A stretch of DNA of 64,000 bases from Pseudalkalibacillus decolorationis (GTDB taxonomy: Bacteria; Bacillota; Bacilli; Bacillales; Fictibacillaceae). Below the pieces are notes generated by a model. That model saw nothing but the letters and a program-made list of their open reading frames with translations, made no database searches and had not been told where the DNA came from. The stretch covers positions 186,001 to 250,000 of the forward strand of contig NZ_JANHJQ010000001.1 in NCBI RefSeq assembly GCF_024609785.1, in the 5' to 3' direction. Positions 43,683 through 54,241 of this stretch are shown here, piece by piece. The translations under genes were made by a program, and so were the position numbers. Within the stretch, counting starts at the first letter, position 1, and each line of letters begins with the position of its first letter.

Positions 43683-45857
43683 TTATTGCATCATTCGGCG
43701 AACCGAATAAATATCTGGTATACGTTTAATACGCTCCACGACTTTATGCAAATGGTTTACGTTATGAATTGAAATCGTAATATTAATCGTAGCCATTTTA
43801 TTCTTGTCTGATCGGCCTGCTACAGCACTCATATTTGTTTTAGTTTCTGCAACAGCATGAAGCACTTCGTTTAAAAGACCTCTTCTATCAAATCCGGTAA
43901 TTTCAATATCAACACTGTAGCTTTTCGTTAGTTGTGAATCCCCTTCCCAATCAACAGGAAGAAGACGATGTTCCGTATCCTCAGAAATAATATTCGGACA
44001 ATCTTTACGATGAATTGAGACCCCTCTACCTTTTGTAATGTAACCTACAATATCATCACCAGGTACTGGGTTACAACATCTCGACAAACGGATTAACAGG
44101 TTGTCAATTCCTTTAACCTGCACGCCTACTTCAGTCCTTTTCTTTTCTGGAAAAGACTTAGCATCGTTGATTGCAGCCACTATTTTTTCTGGATCATCCT
44201 CTATCTTCTTTCTCATTTTATCCGTCAATCGGGTAGCAATTTGAGATGCAGTAATCCCGTTATATCCAACCGCTGCATACATATCTTCTATATTTGTGAA
44301 ATTATATTTTTGAGCAACCGTTTGTACGTTATCCTGGGTTAAAACTTGTTTAAGTTCATATCCATGGTTTTTAACTTCCTTTTCAACGAGTTCTTTACCT
44401 TTTAATACATTTTCTTCACGCTTTTCTTTCTTAAACCATTGACGGATCTTGTTTTTCGCATGGGAGCTCTGAGTAATCTTCAACCAATCTTTACTCGGTC
44501 CATACGAGTGCTTCGAAGTCATTACCTCAACGATATCACCTGTTTTAAGATTATAATCAAGCGGAACCATCTTACTGTTTACTTTAGCACCGATACATTG
44601 GTTTCCGATTTCCGTATGAATACGATAGGCAAAATCTAATGGAACCGATCCTGAAGGTAATTCGATCACATCCCCTTTTGGTGTAAACACAAAGACCATA
44701 TCGGAAAACAAATCCACCTTCAAAGACTCCATGAATTCCTCTGCATCTGTGGCATCATTCTGCCATTCGAGTATTTCACGGAACCAAGTGAGCTTCTCTT
44801 CAAACGTGTTATTACCGTTGTTGTTAGCTCCCTCTTTATAAGCCCAGTGTGCAGCGATACCGTATTCGGCAACCCGGTGCATATCTTCGGTACGGATTTG
44901 GACTTCTAACGGATCGCCCTTAGGACCAATTACCGTTGTATGAAGGGACTGGTACATATTCGCTTTCGGCATCGCAATGTAATCTTTAAACCTGCCAGGC
45001 ATTGGTTTCCAGCATGTATGAATAATACCGAGGACGGCATAACAATCTCGAATACTATCAACAACAACACGCACAGCAAGCAAATCATAAATTTCATTGA
45101 ACTGCTTATTCTGTTTTGTCATTTTGCGATAAATACTATAAATATGTTTGGGTCTTCCCCACATATCCGCATGAATATTTACTTCTTGTAAACGTTCATC
45201 AATATCCTGGATGACCTCTTGGACATACTGCTCACGCTCAGTGCGCTTTTGCTTCATTAAATTAACAATTCGATAATACTGCTGTGGGTTTAAATACCGA
45301 AGAGATACGTCTTCAAGTTCCCATTTTATCGTAGAAATTCCAAGTCTGTGAGCAAGTGGAGCAAATATTTCAAGTGTTTCATTCGCCTTTTGTATCTGCT
45401 TTTCTTTAGGCATATGCTTAAGGGTTCTCATATTATGAAGTCTGTCAGCTAACTTGATTAATATACAACGGATATCTTGAGCCATTGCCACAAACATTTT
45501 ACGATGGTTCTCCGCTTGTTGCTCTTCTTTTGACTTGAATTTGATCTTCTTAAGCTTCGTTACCCCATCTACGAGCATAGAGACTTCTTCTCCAAATAAT
45601 TCGGTCAAGTCCTGTAACGATACATCTGTATCTTCAACCACATCATGAAGAAACCCTGCTGAAATCGTTTGTGCATCCATCTCTAAGTTAACGAGAATCA
45701 ATGCCACCTCAACAGGATGGTCGATATAAGGATCACCTGATTTGCGGAACTGGCCCTCGTGAGAGTCCTTCGCAAATTCATAAGCCTTATATAGAAGATC
45801 TATATTATCTTTCGGCAAATACGTTGCCGCTTTTGTCATTACATTATTAATGGTCAT
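43683..45857 (-). CDS. relA: Bifunctional (p)ppGpp synthetase/hydrolase Rel
   Basis: Rel makes and degrades (p)ppGpp in the stringent response, driven by uncharged tRNA on the ribosome. The 724 residues hold an HD hydrolase domain with [12 protein letters not shown] and [14 protein letters not shown], a synthetase domain with [20 protein letters not shown], a TGS domain near 390-450, a zinc/CC region ([19 protein letters not shown]) and a C-terminal ACT domain. The hydrolase HD motif is intact, so it is bifunctional. I chose the ATG at 45855-45857, behind AGGTGAT. A repeat copy lies upstream, before apt. Confidence 0.96.
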   Translation of the reverse strand: MTINNVMTKAATYLPKDNIDLLYKAYEFAKDSHEGQFRKSGDPYIDHPVEVALILVNLEMDAQTISAGFLHDVVEDTDVSLQDLTELFGEEVSMLVDGVTKLKKIKFKSKEEQQAENHRKMFVAMAQDIRCILIKLADRLHNMRTLKHMPKEKQIQKANETLEIFAPLAHRLGISTIKWELEDVSLRYLNPQQYYRIVNLMKQKRTEREQYVQEVIQDIDERLQEVNIHADMWGRPKHIYSIYRKMTKQNKQFNEIYDLLAVRVVVDSIRDCYAVLGIIHTCWKPMPGRFKDYIAMPKANMYQSLHTTVIGPKGDPLEVQIRTEDMHRVAEYGIAAHWAYKEGANNNGNNTFEEKLTWFREILEWQNDATDAEEFMESLKVDLFSDMVFVFTPKGDVIELPSGSVPLDFAYRIHTEIGNQCIGAKVNSKMVPLDYNLKTGDIVEVMTSKHSYGPSKDWLKITQSSHAKNKIRQWFKKEKREENVLKGKELVEKEVKNHGYELKQVLTQDNVQTVAQKYNFTNIEDMYAAVGYNGITASQIATRLTDKMRKKIEDDPEKIVAAINDAKSFPEKKRTEVGVQVKGIDNLLIRLSRCCNPVPGDDIVGYITKGRGVSIHRKDCPNIISEDTEHRLLPVDWEGDSQLTKSYSVDIEITGFDRRGLLNEVLHAVAETKTNMSAVAGRSDKNKMATINITISIHNVNHLHKVVERIKRIPDIYSVRRMMQ

Positions 45858-45986
45858 GCGATCACCTATCATTAGATTGATTGGTATATAGATTCTATTA
45901 TCGTCAAAATTCAACTTCCTGTAAAGGGAAAAGCGAAAAATGTCGAATGAATCAGCCTGGAAAGCATTGGGATTGGGGAATATAAA

Positions 45987-46296
45987 GAAAACTGGGCAAA
46001 GCCAAGCCTTAGGCGCCGGCTGAGCCTTAGTTGCGCTTATACTATAGAAAGTATTTTTATACTTTCTTAATGTGTAAGAAAAGCGGAAGCGCCCTGTTCA
46101 GGTGTGACAAGCGCTGGAGATTCTGCAGCACAACACGCTTTTTGTGTTTGTGGAAGAATCGAAGCGACCTCGAACACCTGGGCGCTGGAGCTAGACACCG
46201 CATCTATGCAACAATTTTTTATTCTTACTTATAAAGAAAACTTGGCTAATGCAATGCCAAGTTTTAGCACACCTAAGGCAATCGCCTAAGGTGTGC
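45987..46296 (+). repeat. Interspersed modular repeat, copy 6 (A+B+C+A')
   Basis: This is the most complete copy. Module A (45987-46040) and B (46041-46075) nearly match copy 1, then module C opens AAGCGGAAGCGCCCTG (about 46080) and closes CTGGGCGCTGGAGCTAGAC (46178-46196), and a second A-type segment (CTTATAAAGAAAACTTGGCT) ends in a perfect 13-base hairpin at 46267-46296 (GCACACCTAAGGC facing GCCTAAGGTGTGC). It fills most of the 494-base gap between rel and apt. Confidence 0.88.
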
Positions 46297-46310
46297 AGAT
46301 CTAAATTTGT

Positions 46311-46342
46311 AAAAGAGATGACCCATTAACGTTTGGGTCATC
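46311..46342. terminator. Terminator of apt
   Basis: GATGACCCA and TGGGTCATC form a perfect nine-base stem ten bases after the apt stop, with CTCTTTTA on the minus strand and CTCGTATTTTT on the + strand. Confidence 0.7.
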
Positions 46343-46351
46343 CTCGTATTT

Positions 46352-46864
46352 TTAATATTGCATTAACGTAAAGATATCATGACCTGTTAGTTTATCTCGT
46401 CCATTAAGATAGGTCAGTTCAATCATAAAGGCGATACCTGCTACAACACCACCACTTTTTTCTACAAGCTGAATCGTTGCATCTATAGTTCCACCCGTTG
46501 CGAGTAGGTCGTCTGTAATCAATACCCGTTGCCCTGGTTTGATGGCATCCTGATGCATTGTTAGAACATCCTTACCATACTCTTTACCATAATCCACTTT
46601 GACAACTTCTCTTGGTAACTTTCCGTCTTTTCGAACTGGTACAAAGCCAACATTCAGCGCATAGGCAACCGGACATCCTACGATAAAGCCCCTTGCCTCT
46701 GGTCCAACCACTACATCAATATTTTTATTTTTCGCATAAGAAACGATGTCATTCATTGCTTCCTTATAAACATCGCCTTCCTGCATTAAAGTCGTAATGT
46801 CCTTAAATCGTATTCCCTCCTGGGGAAAATTCTCCACTACCTCAATGTATTTTTTATAATCCAT
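46352..46864 (-). CDS. apt: Adenine phosphoribosyltransferase Apt
   Basis: Apt converts adenine and PRPP to AMP, salvaging the adenine released by MtnN. The 170 residues begin [17 protein letters not shown] and have the PRPP motif [13 protein letters not shown] near 120-132 and [10 protein letters not shown] near 61-70. I chose the ATG at 46862-46864 behind GAGGAGG; a longer frame runs back into recJ. It lies directly after recJ (one base between stop and start) and before rel, the usual order. Confidence 0.96.
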   Translation of the reverse strand: MDYKKYIEVVENFPQEGIRFKDITTLMQEGDVYKEAMNDIVSYAKNKNIDVVVGPEARGFIVGCPVAYALNVGFVPVRKDGKLPREVVKVDYGKEYGKDVLTMHQDAIKPGQRVLITDDLLATGGTIDATIQLVEKSGGVVAGIAFMIELTYLNGRDKLTGHDIFTLMQY

Positions 46865-46865
46865 C

Positions 46866-49232
46866 TTACTGGTAAGCCTCCTCAAATCGATTGCATTCCT
46901 CTTCCTTATCATCAAAAAACCATTTTTTTAAGTCACGATAGGAGGAGTAACAAAGGTCATTCTCCATACTTGCTTTCTCTTTCTTTCTCCTATACGTTTG
47001 TGAATCAGTTAACGGTCGCTTATGTGGATGATCTGTTACACACACAAATCCATTCTCTATTGTAACAAAACCAAGTTCAAAAAACACCTTTGTCATAAAA
47101 ATGACAGACTCTGCTGCCCATCCTTTATATGAGGCCAGTTCTTTTGCGCGTTTCTGATATTCAAAGGGCTGTTTTTTCCTAATAAATCCGTAGTACCATT
47201 TAAATTGGTCCCTTGTTGGAACAGGATTAAAGTAATGGTCCTCTTCATGATAAAAAACCGTGTATACACGCTCTGCAGAAGTACCTGCTGAAATTAATTG
47301 TTCTAAATGCTCTTGAGTTTCTGGTAAATCAAGAACAAATATATACCGATCAGTTAGTATGGTCGAATCAAACGCTTTTGGACTGTTTACTTTTTCAATA
47401 CGATCTTTCCAATCATTCAAGCCCAATTTTTCAATAGTTTTATCTTTAAAATGAAGGAGAAGAACTTTCTCTCGCGGTAAAAGGTCTAAACGTTTCGAGA
47501 GATTTTTGATACCTCTGTAATCAAACAGCTGTTTCTCATGAACCGCAACATCTTTAAGCATTACCTGTGGTTTTCGAAAACCATTCCACTCGTTAATTGA
47601 TAGCTCGCCAACTACGGAAATCGGAGCATTCGGTGTGATTTCTTCAAACACTTCTCCAAAATGAAAGCCAATCACATCAATATTAGACGTTGTACCACGT
47701 AAAGCTAGTTTCAGATGATTGGAATCACTACCAATACGACGCATTTCATTGATCTCGCAGCGATCAATCATGAATTTTGGTTTCGGATTATCGACCCCAA
47801 ACGGTTCTAGTGTTTGGAGTTCTTCGATTACCTCTAAGGATATGTCATCCACTGAACAATGAACATCGACTGCTGTTATAGGAGTAAAATCTTCTTCAGA
47901 AAGACTACTTGAAGCAATCTCATTTAAACGTTTACGGAGCTCGTCCAAGTGTTCCGTCTTCAAAGTCATCCCTGCTGCCATCGGATGTCCGCCAAAATGG
48001 GGAAGGATATCCCTGCATGTTGATAAGTTTTCAAACATATCAAAACCAGCTATGCTTCTGGCAGACCCTTTAGCTTCGCCTTTATCTTTATCGATACTAA
48101 GGATAATCGTTGGTCTATAATACCGTTCCACTACTCGGGAAGCCACAATCCCAATAACACCCGGATTCCAACCTTCCTTCGCAATTACAAGAACGGAATT
48201 ATCTTTTGGGGGAAATTGTTCTTCAATTAGCGAAATTACTTCTTTTGACATTTCTGTAACGATGGCTTGTCGTTCTTTGTTTATATGGTCTATTTCTTCA
48301 GCAATCCATTTCGCCTGTTCTTCATCCTCTGTCGTAAACAATTCAACAGCCGGATCAGCAGAATCTAAACGACCAGCAGCATTAATGCGCGGTCCAATAG
48401 CAAATCCGACATGCTCTGAATTCAGCTCTTGATCTGAAAGCTTACAAACTTTTAATAACGCTTGTAGACCCACCTTTGGTGTCGATTGCAGCTTTTCGAT
48501 TCCAAGCTTAGCAATCAGTCTATTTTCGTCAACGAGCGGTACTAAATCAGCGATCGTACCGATACACGCGATATCAAGTAATTGAACAGGCAGTTTATTT
48601 AATAACGCATGAGCTACTTTAAATGCTACTCCAACTCCAGCAAGACCTTTGAACGGATAAGAGCAACCCGGTTTTTTTGGATTAATCGTAGCAAACGCAT
48701 TCGGTAGCTTAGGTGGGGGCTCATGATGATCTGTAATGATTAAATCAATGCCCAATTTCAATGCTACCTCAGCCTCATGCACCGCTGAAATACCGGTATC
48801 AACAGTAACAATTAGTGTATATCCTTGTTTCTCTGCCCATTGGAATGCGGCTTCATTTGGACCGTATCCTTCTGTAAATCGATTTGGAATGTAGAAATCA
48901 AATCGTGCTCCAAGTTCACGAAGTGTATAGATCATGACAGACGTACTGCTTACACCATCTGCATCATAATCTCCAAAGATTAAAATTTGTTCATCCTTTT
49001 CAATTGCGAGTTGGATCCGCTCAACAGCTTCTTTCATACCGTCAAGCAAATAAGGATCATAAAATTGGGAGTCATCCATATGTAAAAATTGTTTGATATC
49101 GGTCTCACTATGTATATTTCGACTGATAAGTAGACGTGCGAGTAATGGTGAAATACCGTATTTCTGTACTAACTCTTCTGATTTCGCTTCATCTGATTTC
49201 ATCAGCTTCCATCGTGTTTTTGCTTTTAACAT
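46866..49232 (-). CDS. recJ: Single-stranded DNA-specific 5'-3' exonuclease RecJ
   Basis: RecJ degrades single-stranded DNA in mismatch and excision repair and RecF recombination. The 788 residues have DHH motifs [12 protein letters not shown] near 76 and ITDHHEPP near 157, then the DHHA1 region with [12 protein letters not shown] near 390, an OB-type domain and an extra C-terminal domain typical of Firmicute RecJ. I chose the ATG at 49230-49232, behind AGAGGTGG. It is between lapA and apt as in B. subtilis. Confidence 0.95.
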   Translation of the reverse strand: MLKAKTRWKLMKSDEAKSEELVQKYGISPLLARLLISRNIHSETDIKQFLHMDDSQFYDPYLLDGMKEAVERIQLAIEKDEQILIFGDYDADGVSSTSVMIYTLRELGARFDFYIPNRFTEGYGPNEAAFQWAEKQGYTLIVTVDTGISAVHEAEVALKLGIDLIITDHHEPPPKLPNAFATINPKKPGCSYPFKGLAGVGVAFKVAHALLNKLPVQLLDIACIGTIADLVPLVDENRLIAKLGIEKLQSTPKVGLQALLKVCKLSDQELNSEHVGFAIGPRINAAGRLDSADPAVELFTTEDEEQAKWIAEEIDHINKERQAIVTEMSKEVISLIEEQFPPKDNSVLVIAKEGWNPGVIGIVASRVVERYYRPTIILSIDKDKGEAKGSARSIAGFDMFENLSTCRDILPHFGGHPMAAGMTLKTEHLDELRKRLNEIASSSLSEEDFTPITAVDVHCSVDDISLEVIEELQTLEPFGVDNPKPKFMIDRCEINEMRRIGSDSNHLKLALRGTTSNIDVIGFHFGEVFEEITPNAPISVVGELSINEWNGFRKPQVMLKDVAVHEKQLFDYRGIKNLSKRLDLLPREKVLLLHFKDKTIEKLGLNDWKDRIEKVNSPKAFDSTILTDRYIFVLDLPETQEHLEQLISAGTSAERVYTVFYHEEDHYFNPVPTRDQFKWYYGFIRKKQPFEYQKRAKELASYKGWAAESVIFMTKVFFELGFVTIENGFVCVTDHPHKRPLTDSQTYRRKKEKASMENDLCYSSYRDLKKWFFDDKEEECNRFEEAYQ

Positions 49233-49293
49233 TAAAACCACCTCTTGACCCACTCATTATACTAGAGTGGGCAGAGAGGTGGCAAATGAAACT

Positions 49294-49659
49294 TTATACA
49301 TTTGATGACGAGTTTTTCTCTGAATCTTCACTCGCTGCGCTTGTACTCCCCTGCTTATTATCTTTAGGATTTTCTTTCTGAGGTGTAGGTTCAGCATCCA
49401 ATTTAAGTTCCATTTTCAATTGTTCATTTTCTCGTTTTAGTAAGCGTAATTCTCGTTTCATTGATAGTAAACGAACAGACCCAGCGACTCCAATTGTAAG
49501 TGCGCCCAAAATTGCAGATCCAAGAATGACTAATACAAGAGGCCATTGAGCTGTTCCAAAAACATAATTTACCCCTACAGGTTCAACATTAACTACTGCA
49601 AACACGGCAACAATCATTGCGAACAGTAGAACAATAATGAAACTCCATTCTCTTTTCAT
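49294..49659 (-). CDS. LapA domain membrane protein (YrvD-like, DUF1049)
   Basis: A 121-residue protein with two membrane helices (about 5-25 and 40-62, the second SAILGALTIGVAGSVRL) and a cytoplasmic tail with a coiled region LKRENEQLKMELKLD then a polar low-complexity end. The LapA/YrvD family is a small inner membrane protein; in E. coli LapA accompanies the LPS-assembly factor LapB, which does not apply here. Its role in Bacillus is unknown. It precedes recJ. Confidence 0.82.
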   Translation of the reverse strand: MKREWSFIIVLLFAMIVAVFAVVNVEPVGVNYVFGTAQWPLVLVILGSAILGALTIGVAGSVRLLSMKRELRLLKRENEQLKMELKLDAEPTPQKENPKDNKQGSTSAASEDSEKNSSSNV

Positions 49660-49744
49660 AATCTTTTTCTCCTCTCTAACTCTTCACTCTCTAAAATTAT
49701 TGTACCTTCTTAACAAGAAACAAAACGTCCTGAATAATTACATC

Positions 49745-49777
49745 ACTAGTCTTGTTATTTTCCCGAACAAGACTAGT
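49745..49777. other. Perfect 12-base inverted repeat upstream of lapA
   Basis: ACTAGTCTTGTT (49745-49756) and AACAAGACTAGT (49766-49777) are exactly complementary with a nine-base spacer. There is no T-run on either side. It could be an operator or a transcript-processing site. The lapA gene starts 86 bases to its left, and the secDF terminator is on its right. Confidence 0.6.
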
Positions 49778-49794
49778 ATTGAAACATGATAAAT

Positions 49795-49870
49795 GTTAAA
49801 AAGGACTGACAATAAGTTCCGGAACGCTTCTAATTCTAACGCCCAAAAATCTTATTTTCAGTCAGTCCTC
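49795..49870 (-). terminator. Long hairpin terminator of secDF
   Basis: AGGACTGAC and GTCAGTCCT close a hairpin with a long loop of about 50 bases and are followed on the minus strand by TTTTTTAAC. The secDF stop codon is 11 bases away. Confidence 0.65.
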
Positions 49871-49881
49871 ATTAAAACATC

Positions 49882-52137
49882 TTATGATTCTGATGGTTTA
49901 CTGGATTTAACAGGTTGTTTCTTCATTTGTTTCCCTTTCCATACCATCCAAAGCTGGGAAGCAATAAACAAAGAAGAATACGTTCCAGCTACAAGTCCTA
50001 TAAGTAAAGCAAAAGAGAAGTTACGGATTGCTTCACTACCGAAAATCATTAATGCCGCTGCTGCGAATACAACAGTTAACACGGTATTAACAGAACGTGC
50101 AAATGTCTGTACAAGACTCACATTAACGATATTCGCCAAATCTGCGAATGTCTTCACTTTAGCATGTTTCATATTTTCACGTATCCGATCAAATGTAACA
50201 ATCGTGTCATTAATCGAATAACCGACAATCGTGAGAATGGCTGCGATAAAGGTTAGATCCACCTCAATCTGTAGTAAACTAAACACGGCGATAATAAAGA
50301 ATGCATCATGTAACAAAGCAACAACGGCTGCAAGACCCATTAACCACTCGAAGCGGATTGCGACGTATATGATGATTCCGATTGCTGCGATTGCGACAGC
50401 ATACATCGCATTTTGCGCAAGCTCTCGTCCAACCGTCGGATTAACCGTACTTACTCCTGGTTCACTACCATATTCCTTCTCAAAAAAGGATTTCAATTCA
50501 CTGATTTCATCTTGTTTAAATACACCAACATACCTTGCCACAGCTATGTTTTCCTTTTCACCTGAGATCACAACCTCTTCGGTTTCAAAACCAAGTGAAT
50601 TCAACTGCGCTTTTATCGTGTCCTCATCTAACGCTTGATCAGCGGTGATTTGCACCCTTGAACCACTCGCAAAATCGATACCAAGATTCAAATTAAAGAC
50701 TAAGATTGAAATGATTCCTAACCCAATAAGAATTGAGGAAAACGCAAACAATTTCTTTCGGTGTTTAACAAAATTTACTTTTTTGAACCGAGAGTTGCTA
50801 ATGTCGAGTCGATCAAAATCGTCTAATTTGGTAATTTGACTCGGTTTCACTCCAAAAAGCTTTGGTTTCTTGTCCAGAGCTCTACTCTTTACAAGAAGGC
50901 CTAAGAAGAGACGCGACCCGAATACTGCTGTAATAAAGCTGGAGAGAATACTGATAATCAGTACGAGTGCGAATCCTTTAACAGAGCTTGTCCCGAATAT
51001 GAATAGAACTGCGGCGGCCAGAATCGTTGTAATATTCGCATCAAAAATCGTTGAAAATGAATGTTTATTTCCTGCTTTGAACGCAGACATGACTGATTTA
51101 CCTGACTTCAGCTCTTCTTGTATTCGTTCATAGGTGATAATATTCGCATCGACTGCCATACCGACCCCGAGAATGAGAGCCGCTATACCCGGTAGCGTTA
51201 ATACTCCATTCATCCAATCGAAAATCACGAGAATTAAGTATATATAAATCGATAACGTGACAACTGCTACGGCACCTGGAATCCGGTAAAAGAAAATCAT
51301 ATAAAGGAAAATTAACGCGATACCGATTGCTCCAGCGAACATGGTCGTTTCTAGTGATTGTTGCCCAAATTTGGCTCCAACCGAAGTCGAATAGACTTCT
51401 TTTAATTTTACCGGAAGTGATCCCGCATTAAGTAAATCTACAAGTTGTTGTGCTTCTTCAATTGAGTCCATTCCATTAATGGTTGCTGTTTCAGAATTAA
51501 TTGTTTCATCCACAAAAGGTGCTGAAATGTATTTGGGTTCCCCTGGTGCATCCCCTTCTTTTTTAGCCTCTTCCTTAAAGGAGTCGCCTTTTTCATAATC
51601 CAACCAAATGACTAAGCGATTCGTAGGTCGTGGCATTTGACTGATTTCGCTTGTAATCTTGCCGAATTGATCTCCGTCCTTCAGCTTCAATGTTACGATA
51701 GGTTCATTCGTTTGTTGTCTGAATTCAACCTTAGCTCCACCTTCTACAAGGTCAGAACCCTTTAAGCGAACCTTATCATTCACATCACGAAACGTTAACT
51801 CGGCTTGAGTTGATAACAGCTCCCTAGCCTGGTTTTGATCCTCAACACCTGCAAGCTGAACTCGAATCCGACTATCCCCTTCAATCTGAATATTTGGTTC
51901 AGATACTCCTAGGACATTTACCCTTTCATTTAAAGCACTTACTGTACTCTTTAATAAGTCATCGGTTACTTCTTGGCCATCTTCAGCAGGTTCAACCTCA
52001 TATAGAACTTCAAATCCACCCTGCAAATCAAGACCAAGCTTTATTTTGTCAGCAATACCCTTTGTTGTGACCCCCATCAAACCAGCGAACATAATCACTA
52101 GCAAGAAAAAGCCTACAATCCTTCCTCTTTTTACCAT
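49882..52137 (-). CDS. secDF: Protein translocase subunits SecD-SecF, fused (SecDF)
   Basis: SecDF uses the proton gradient to pull secreted proteins through SecYEG on the outer side. In E. coli SecD and SecF are separate; here, as in B. subtilis, one 751-residue chain has both, each with six membrane helices. The SecD half starts near 1 and has an extracellular P1 domain and LILGVGMAVDANIITYERIQEEL near 335; the SecF half follows near 470 and has TIVGYSINDTIVTFDRIRENM near 655. YajC at 56844 is a partner subunit. Confidence 0.95.
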   Translation of the reverse strand: MVKRGRIVGFFLLVIMFAGLMGVTTKGIADKIKLGLDLQGGFEVLYEVEPAEDGQEVTDDLLKSTVSALNERVNVLGVSEPNIQIEGDSRIRVQLAGVEDQNQARELLSTQAELTFRDVNDKVRLKGSDLVEGGAKVEFRQQTNEPIVTLKLKDGDQFGKITSEISQMPRPTNRLVIWLDYEKGDSFKEEAKKEGDAPGEPKYISAPFVDETINSETATINGMDSIEEAQQLVDLLNAGSLPVKLKEVYSTSVGAKFGQQSLETTMFAGAIGIALIFLYMIFFYRIPGAVAVVTLSIYIYLILVIFDWMNGVLTLPGIAALILGVGMAVDANIITYERIQEELKSGKSVMSAFKAGNKHSFSTIFDANITTILAAAVLFIFGTSSVKGFALVLIISILSSFITAVFGSRLFLGLLVKSRALDKKPKLFGVKPSQITKLDDFDRLDISNSRFKKVNFVKHRKKLFAFSSILIGLGIISILVFNLNLGIDFASGSRVQITADQALDEDTIKAQLNSLGFETEEVVISGEKENIAVARYVGVFKQDEISELKSFFEKEYGSEPGVSTVNPTVGRELAQNAMYAVAIAAIGIIIYVAIRFEWLMGLAAVVALLHDAFFIIAVFSLLQIEVDLTFIAAILTIVGYSINDTIVTFDRIRENMKHAKVKTFADLANIVNVSLVQTFARSVNTVLTVVFAAAALMIFGSEAIRNFSFALLIGLVAGTYSSLFIASQLWMVWKGKQMKKQPVKSSKPSES

Positions 52138-52214
52138 ATGTATTCTTTCCCCCTAAAAGCTATGTACTATGTACTGATAATCCATCCTATTATATCCACC
52201 TCTATGTAAGAGTG

Positions 52215-52502
52215 TCAATTTTCCTTCGATAACGATTCCAATGGAAACCAACTGTCATTTGTGACTGCTTGAACGGTCAGCCAATTCATAAAGTCTTGGG
52301 TAGATAACGTTAATACAGTATTAACCACTTGATGGATCATCCAATCCTCATCTCTTTTCTTCTTAGCTCTAGATACGATACAATTCCATATCTCATCTAT
52401 GGTTACACTTTCATAACCCATAAAATGAAGCTCTTCCTTTTTACTTTTTAAGGCTGGTCCAATTTCGCCCTTCCATTCGATTAAAGGCTTCTCTTCAGAC
52501 AT
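52215..52502 (-). CDS. comN: Post-transcriptional regulator ComN (YrzD)
   Basis: A 95-residue protein of the ComN family with EELHFMGYESVTIDEIWNCI and KKRDEDWMIHQVVNTVLTL. In B. subtilis ComN acts after transcription on the comE operon and binds DivIVA at the cell pole. It is not itself a competence structural protein. It lies between secDF and spoVB, as yrzD does in B. subtilis, and has its own gap on each side. GTCTGAAGAGAAGC-complement sequence begins the frame at 52500-52502, behind AAAGGGGG. Confidence 0.88.
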   Translation of the reverse strand: MSEEKPLIEWKGEIGPALKSKKEELHFMGYESVTIDEIWNCIVSRAKKKRDEDWMIHQVVNTVLTLSTQDFMNWLTVQAVTNDSWFPLESLSKEN

Positions 52503-52653
52503 TTATAGTGTCCCCCTTTTTTGTAAAATAATATATTAACCATAATTTTCTGATATATCCCCATATCAACAGATACTTGTCATGCTTGGCCCACTCGTAC
52601 GCATATACATACTGTAAAACAGGTCTTGTACGATCGAGAAGGCAGGGACTAAA

Positions 52654-54201
52654 ATGTCAAAACAAACCTTTATACAAGGCACAATGATTTTAATTATTGC
52701 TGGTTTGATTACGAAAGTTCTCGGTTTCATAAACAGGATTGTCGTGGCGCGTATAATGGGGCAAGAAGGCGTAGGCTTATACATGATGGCCGTCCCAACC
52801 CTTTTGCTAGCAATCACCCTGACACGTCTTGGCCTACCTGTTGCAATCTCAAAAATGGTCGCTGAAGCCGAAGCGGAGCGGAACCCGCAGAAGGTTAAGC
52901 AGATTCTTATTGTTTCATTAACAATCACAGGTGTGCTCAGCATCATTTTTACTGGAGCCATGATCGCACTTGCTCCCATTTTATCACAAAATCTCTTAAC
53001 TGACTCAAGAACTTATTATCCGCTTGTGGCAATTGCTCCTGTTGTACCGATCATTGCGTTATCATCGGTAATTCGAGGCTATTTTCAAGGTCGTCAAAAT
53101 ATGAAACCCTCTGCTTATTCCCAAGTCATTGAGCAAATTGTCCGAATTACACTAGTCGCTATCTTAACAGGAGCCTTGTTACCTTATGGGATTGAATTTG
53201 CAGCCGCTGGCGCTATGATATCTGTTGTGATCGGTGAATTAGCATCGTTACTCTACATGTTTTCAGTCTTTAAAATGCAAAAACGAATTAGAGTTAGAAA
53301 AGGATTTTTCGCCTATCTTTCAAAAGGTAGAGATACATGCAACCAATTGTTACGAATCTCTTTGCCAACGACCGCAAGTCAATTAGTCGGATCTATTTCC
53401 TATTTCTTTGAGCCGATTGTCGTAGCCAACAGTCTTTTGATCGCAGGCGTCACAACCGTAGTTGCGACAAAACAGTATGGTGAATTAGCAGGCTTTGCCA
53501 TCCCTTTTCTGACACTGCCTATGTTCATTACATACTCTTTATCCGTCTCCCTTGTCCCTGCCATTAGTGAAGCAGCCGCCCAAAATAAACATCACTTAAT
53601 CGAACGCCGTTTAAACCAGGCACTAAGGATTGCTATGTTATCAGGTGGAATCTCCGTTGTTATAACCTATGTCCTTGCTGTCCCATTAATGGATTTGATG
53701 TATGGGACACCGGAAGTAGCACGCTATGTAAAACTAATGGCTCCATTCTTTTTCTTCCTCTATTTTCAGAGCCCATTGCAAGCTGTGCTACAGGCGTTGG
53801 ATCTTGCCAAGGCTGCAATGATTAACAGTATTGTCGGTGCTGTTGTGAAAATCCTTGCCATATTTGCACTCGCAACCCAACCAGATCTTGGCATAATGGG
53901 TGCTGCAATTGCGATCATTATCAATGTAATTCTAGTAACGATGCTCCATTTTGCAACGATTGTAAAAGCGATAAGTTACACTGTCGTCGTCAAGGATTAT
54001 ATAAAGGGAATCTTGGCAGTGACAATTTCCGGGTTTGCTGTTGCTTGGTTCTATTCAAGTCTCCATGGAACGCAACTGATGAATACACTATACTCCATTA
54101 TATTTGCTGTACTCATCTACTTCATCTTAATCATTACACTAAAATTATTGAAGAAAGAGGATGTTCACTTTATACCAATTTTAAACAAATTGATTAAGTA
54201 A
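52654..54201 (+). CDS. spoVB: Stage V sporulation protein B, lipid flippase SpoVB
   Basis: SpoVB is a MOP/MATE superfamily flippase; it is needed for cortex formation and probably moves lipid-linked peptidoglycan precursor across the forespore outer membrane. The 515 residues show about fourteen membrane helices, with MGQEGVGLYMMAVPTLLLAI near 33 and GYFQGRQNMKPSAYSQVIEQ near 134, both typical of MurJ-like polysaccharide flippases. It is divergent from comN. The ATG at 52654 has GAAGGCAGGG before it. Confidence 0.93.
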   Translation: MSKQTFIQGTMILIIAGLITKVLGFINRIVVARIMGQEGVGLYMMAVPTLLLAITLTRLGLPVAISKMVAEAEAERNPQKVKQILIVSLTITGVLSIIFTGAMIALAPILSQNLLTDSRTYYPLVAIAPVVPIIALSSVIRGYFQGRQNMKPSAYSQVIEQIVRITLVAILTGALLPYGIEFAAAGAMISVVIGELASLLYMFSVFKMQKRIRVRKGFFAYLSKGRDTCNQLLRISLPTTASQLVGSISYFFEPIVVANSLLIAGVTTVVATKQYGELAGFAIPFLTLPMFITYSLSVSLVPAISEAAAQNKHHLIERRLNQALRIAMLSGGISVVITYVLAVPLMDLMYGTPEVARYVKLMAPFFFFLYFQSPLQAVLQALDLAKAAMINSIVGAVVKILAIFALATQPDLGIMGAAIAIIINVILVTMLHFATIVKAISYTVVVKDYIKGILAVTISGFAVAWFYSSLHGTQLMNTLYSIIFAVLIYFILIITLKLLKKEDVHFIPILNKLIK

Positions 54202-54203
54202 GA

Positions 54204-54240
54204 AAAAACTGGCTACGGTCTATGTAGTCAGTTTTTTTAA
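54204..54240. terminator. Bidirectional terminator between spoVB and the DUF421 gene
   Basis: AAAACTGGCTAC and GTAGTCAGTTTT form a stem flanked by A-rich and T-rich runs on both sides, ending spoVB on the + strand and the DUF421 gene on the minus strand. Confidence 0.8.
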
Positions 54241-54241
54241 T

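Noticed and set aside
49793-50221. A 142-codon frame on the + strand
   Set aside because: It begins in the secDF terminator and runs antisense through the conserved SecF half.
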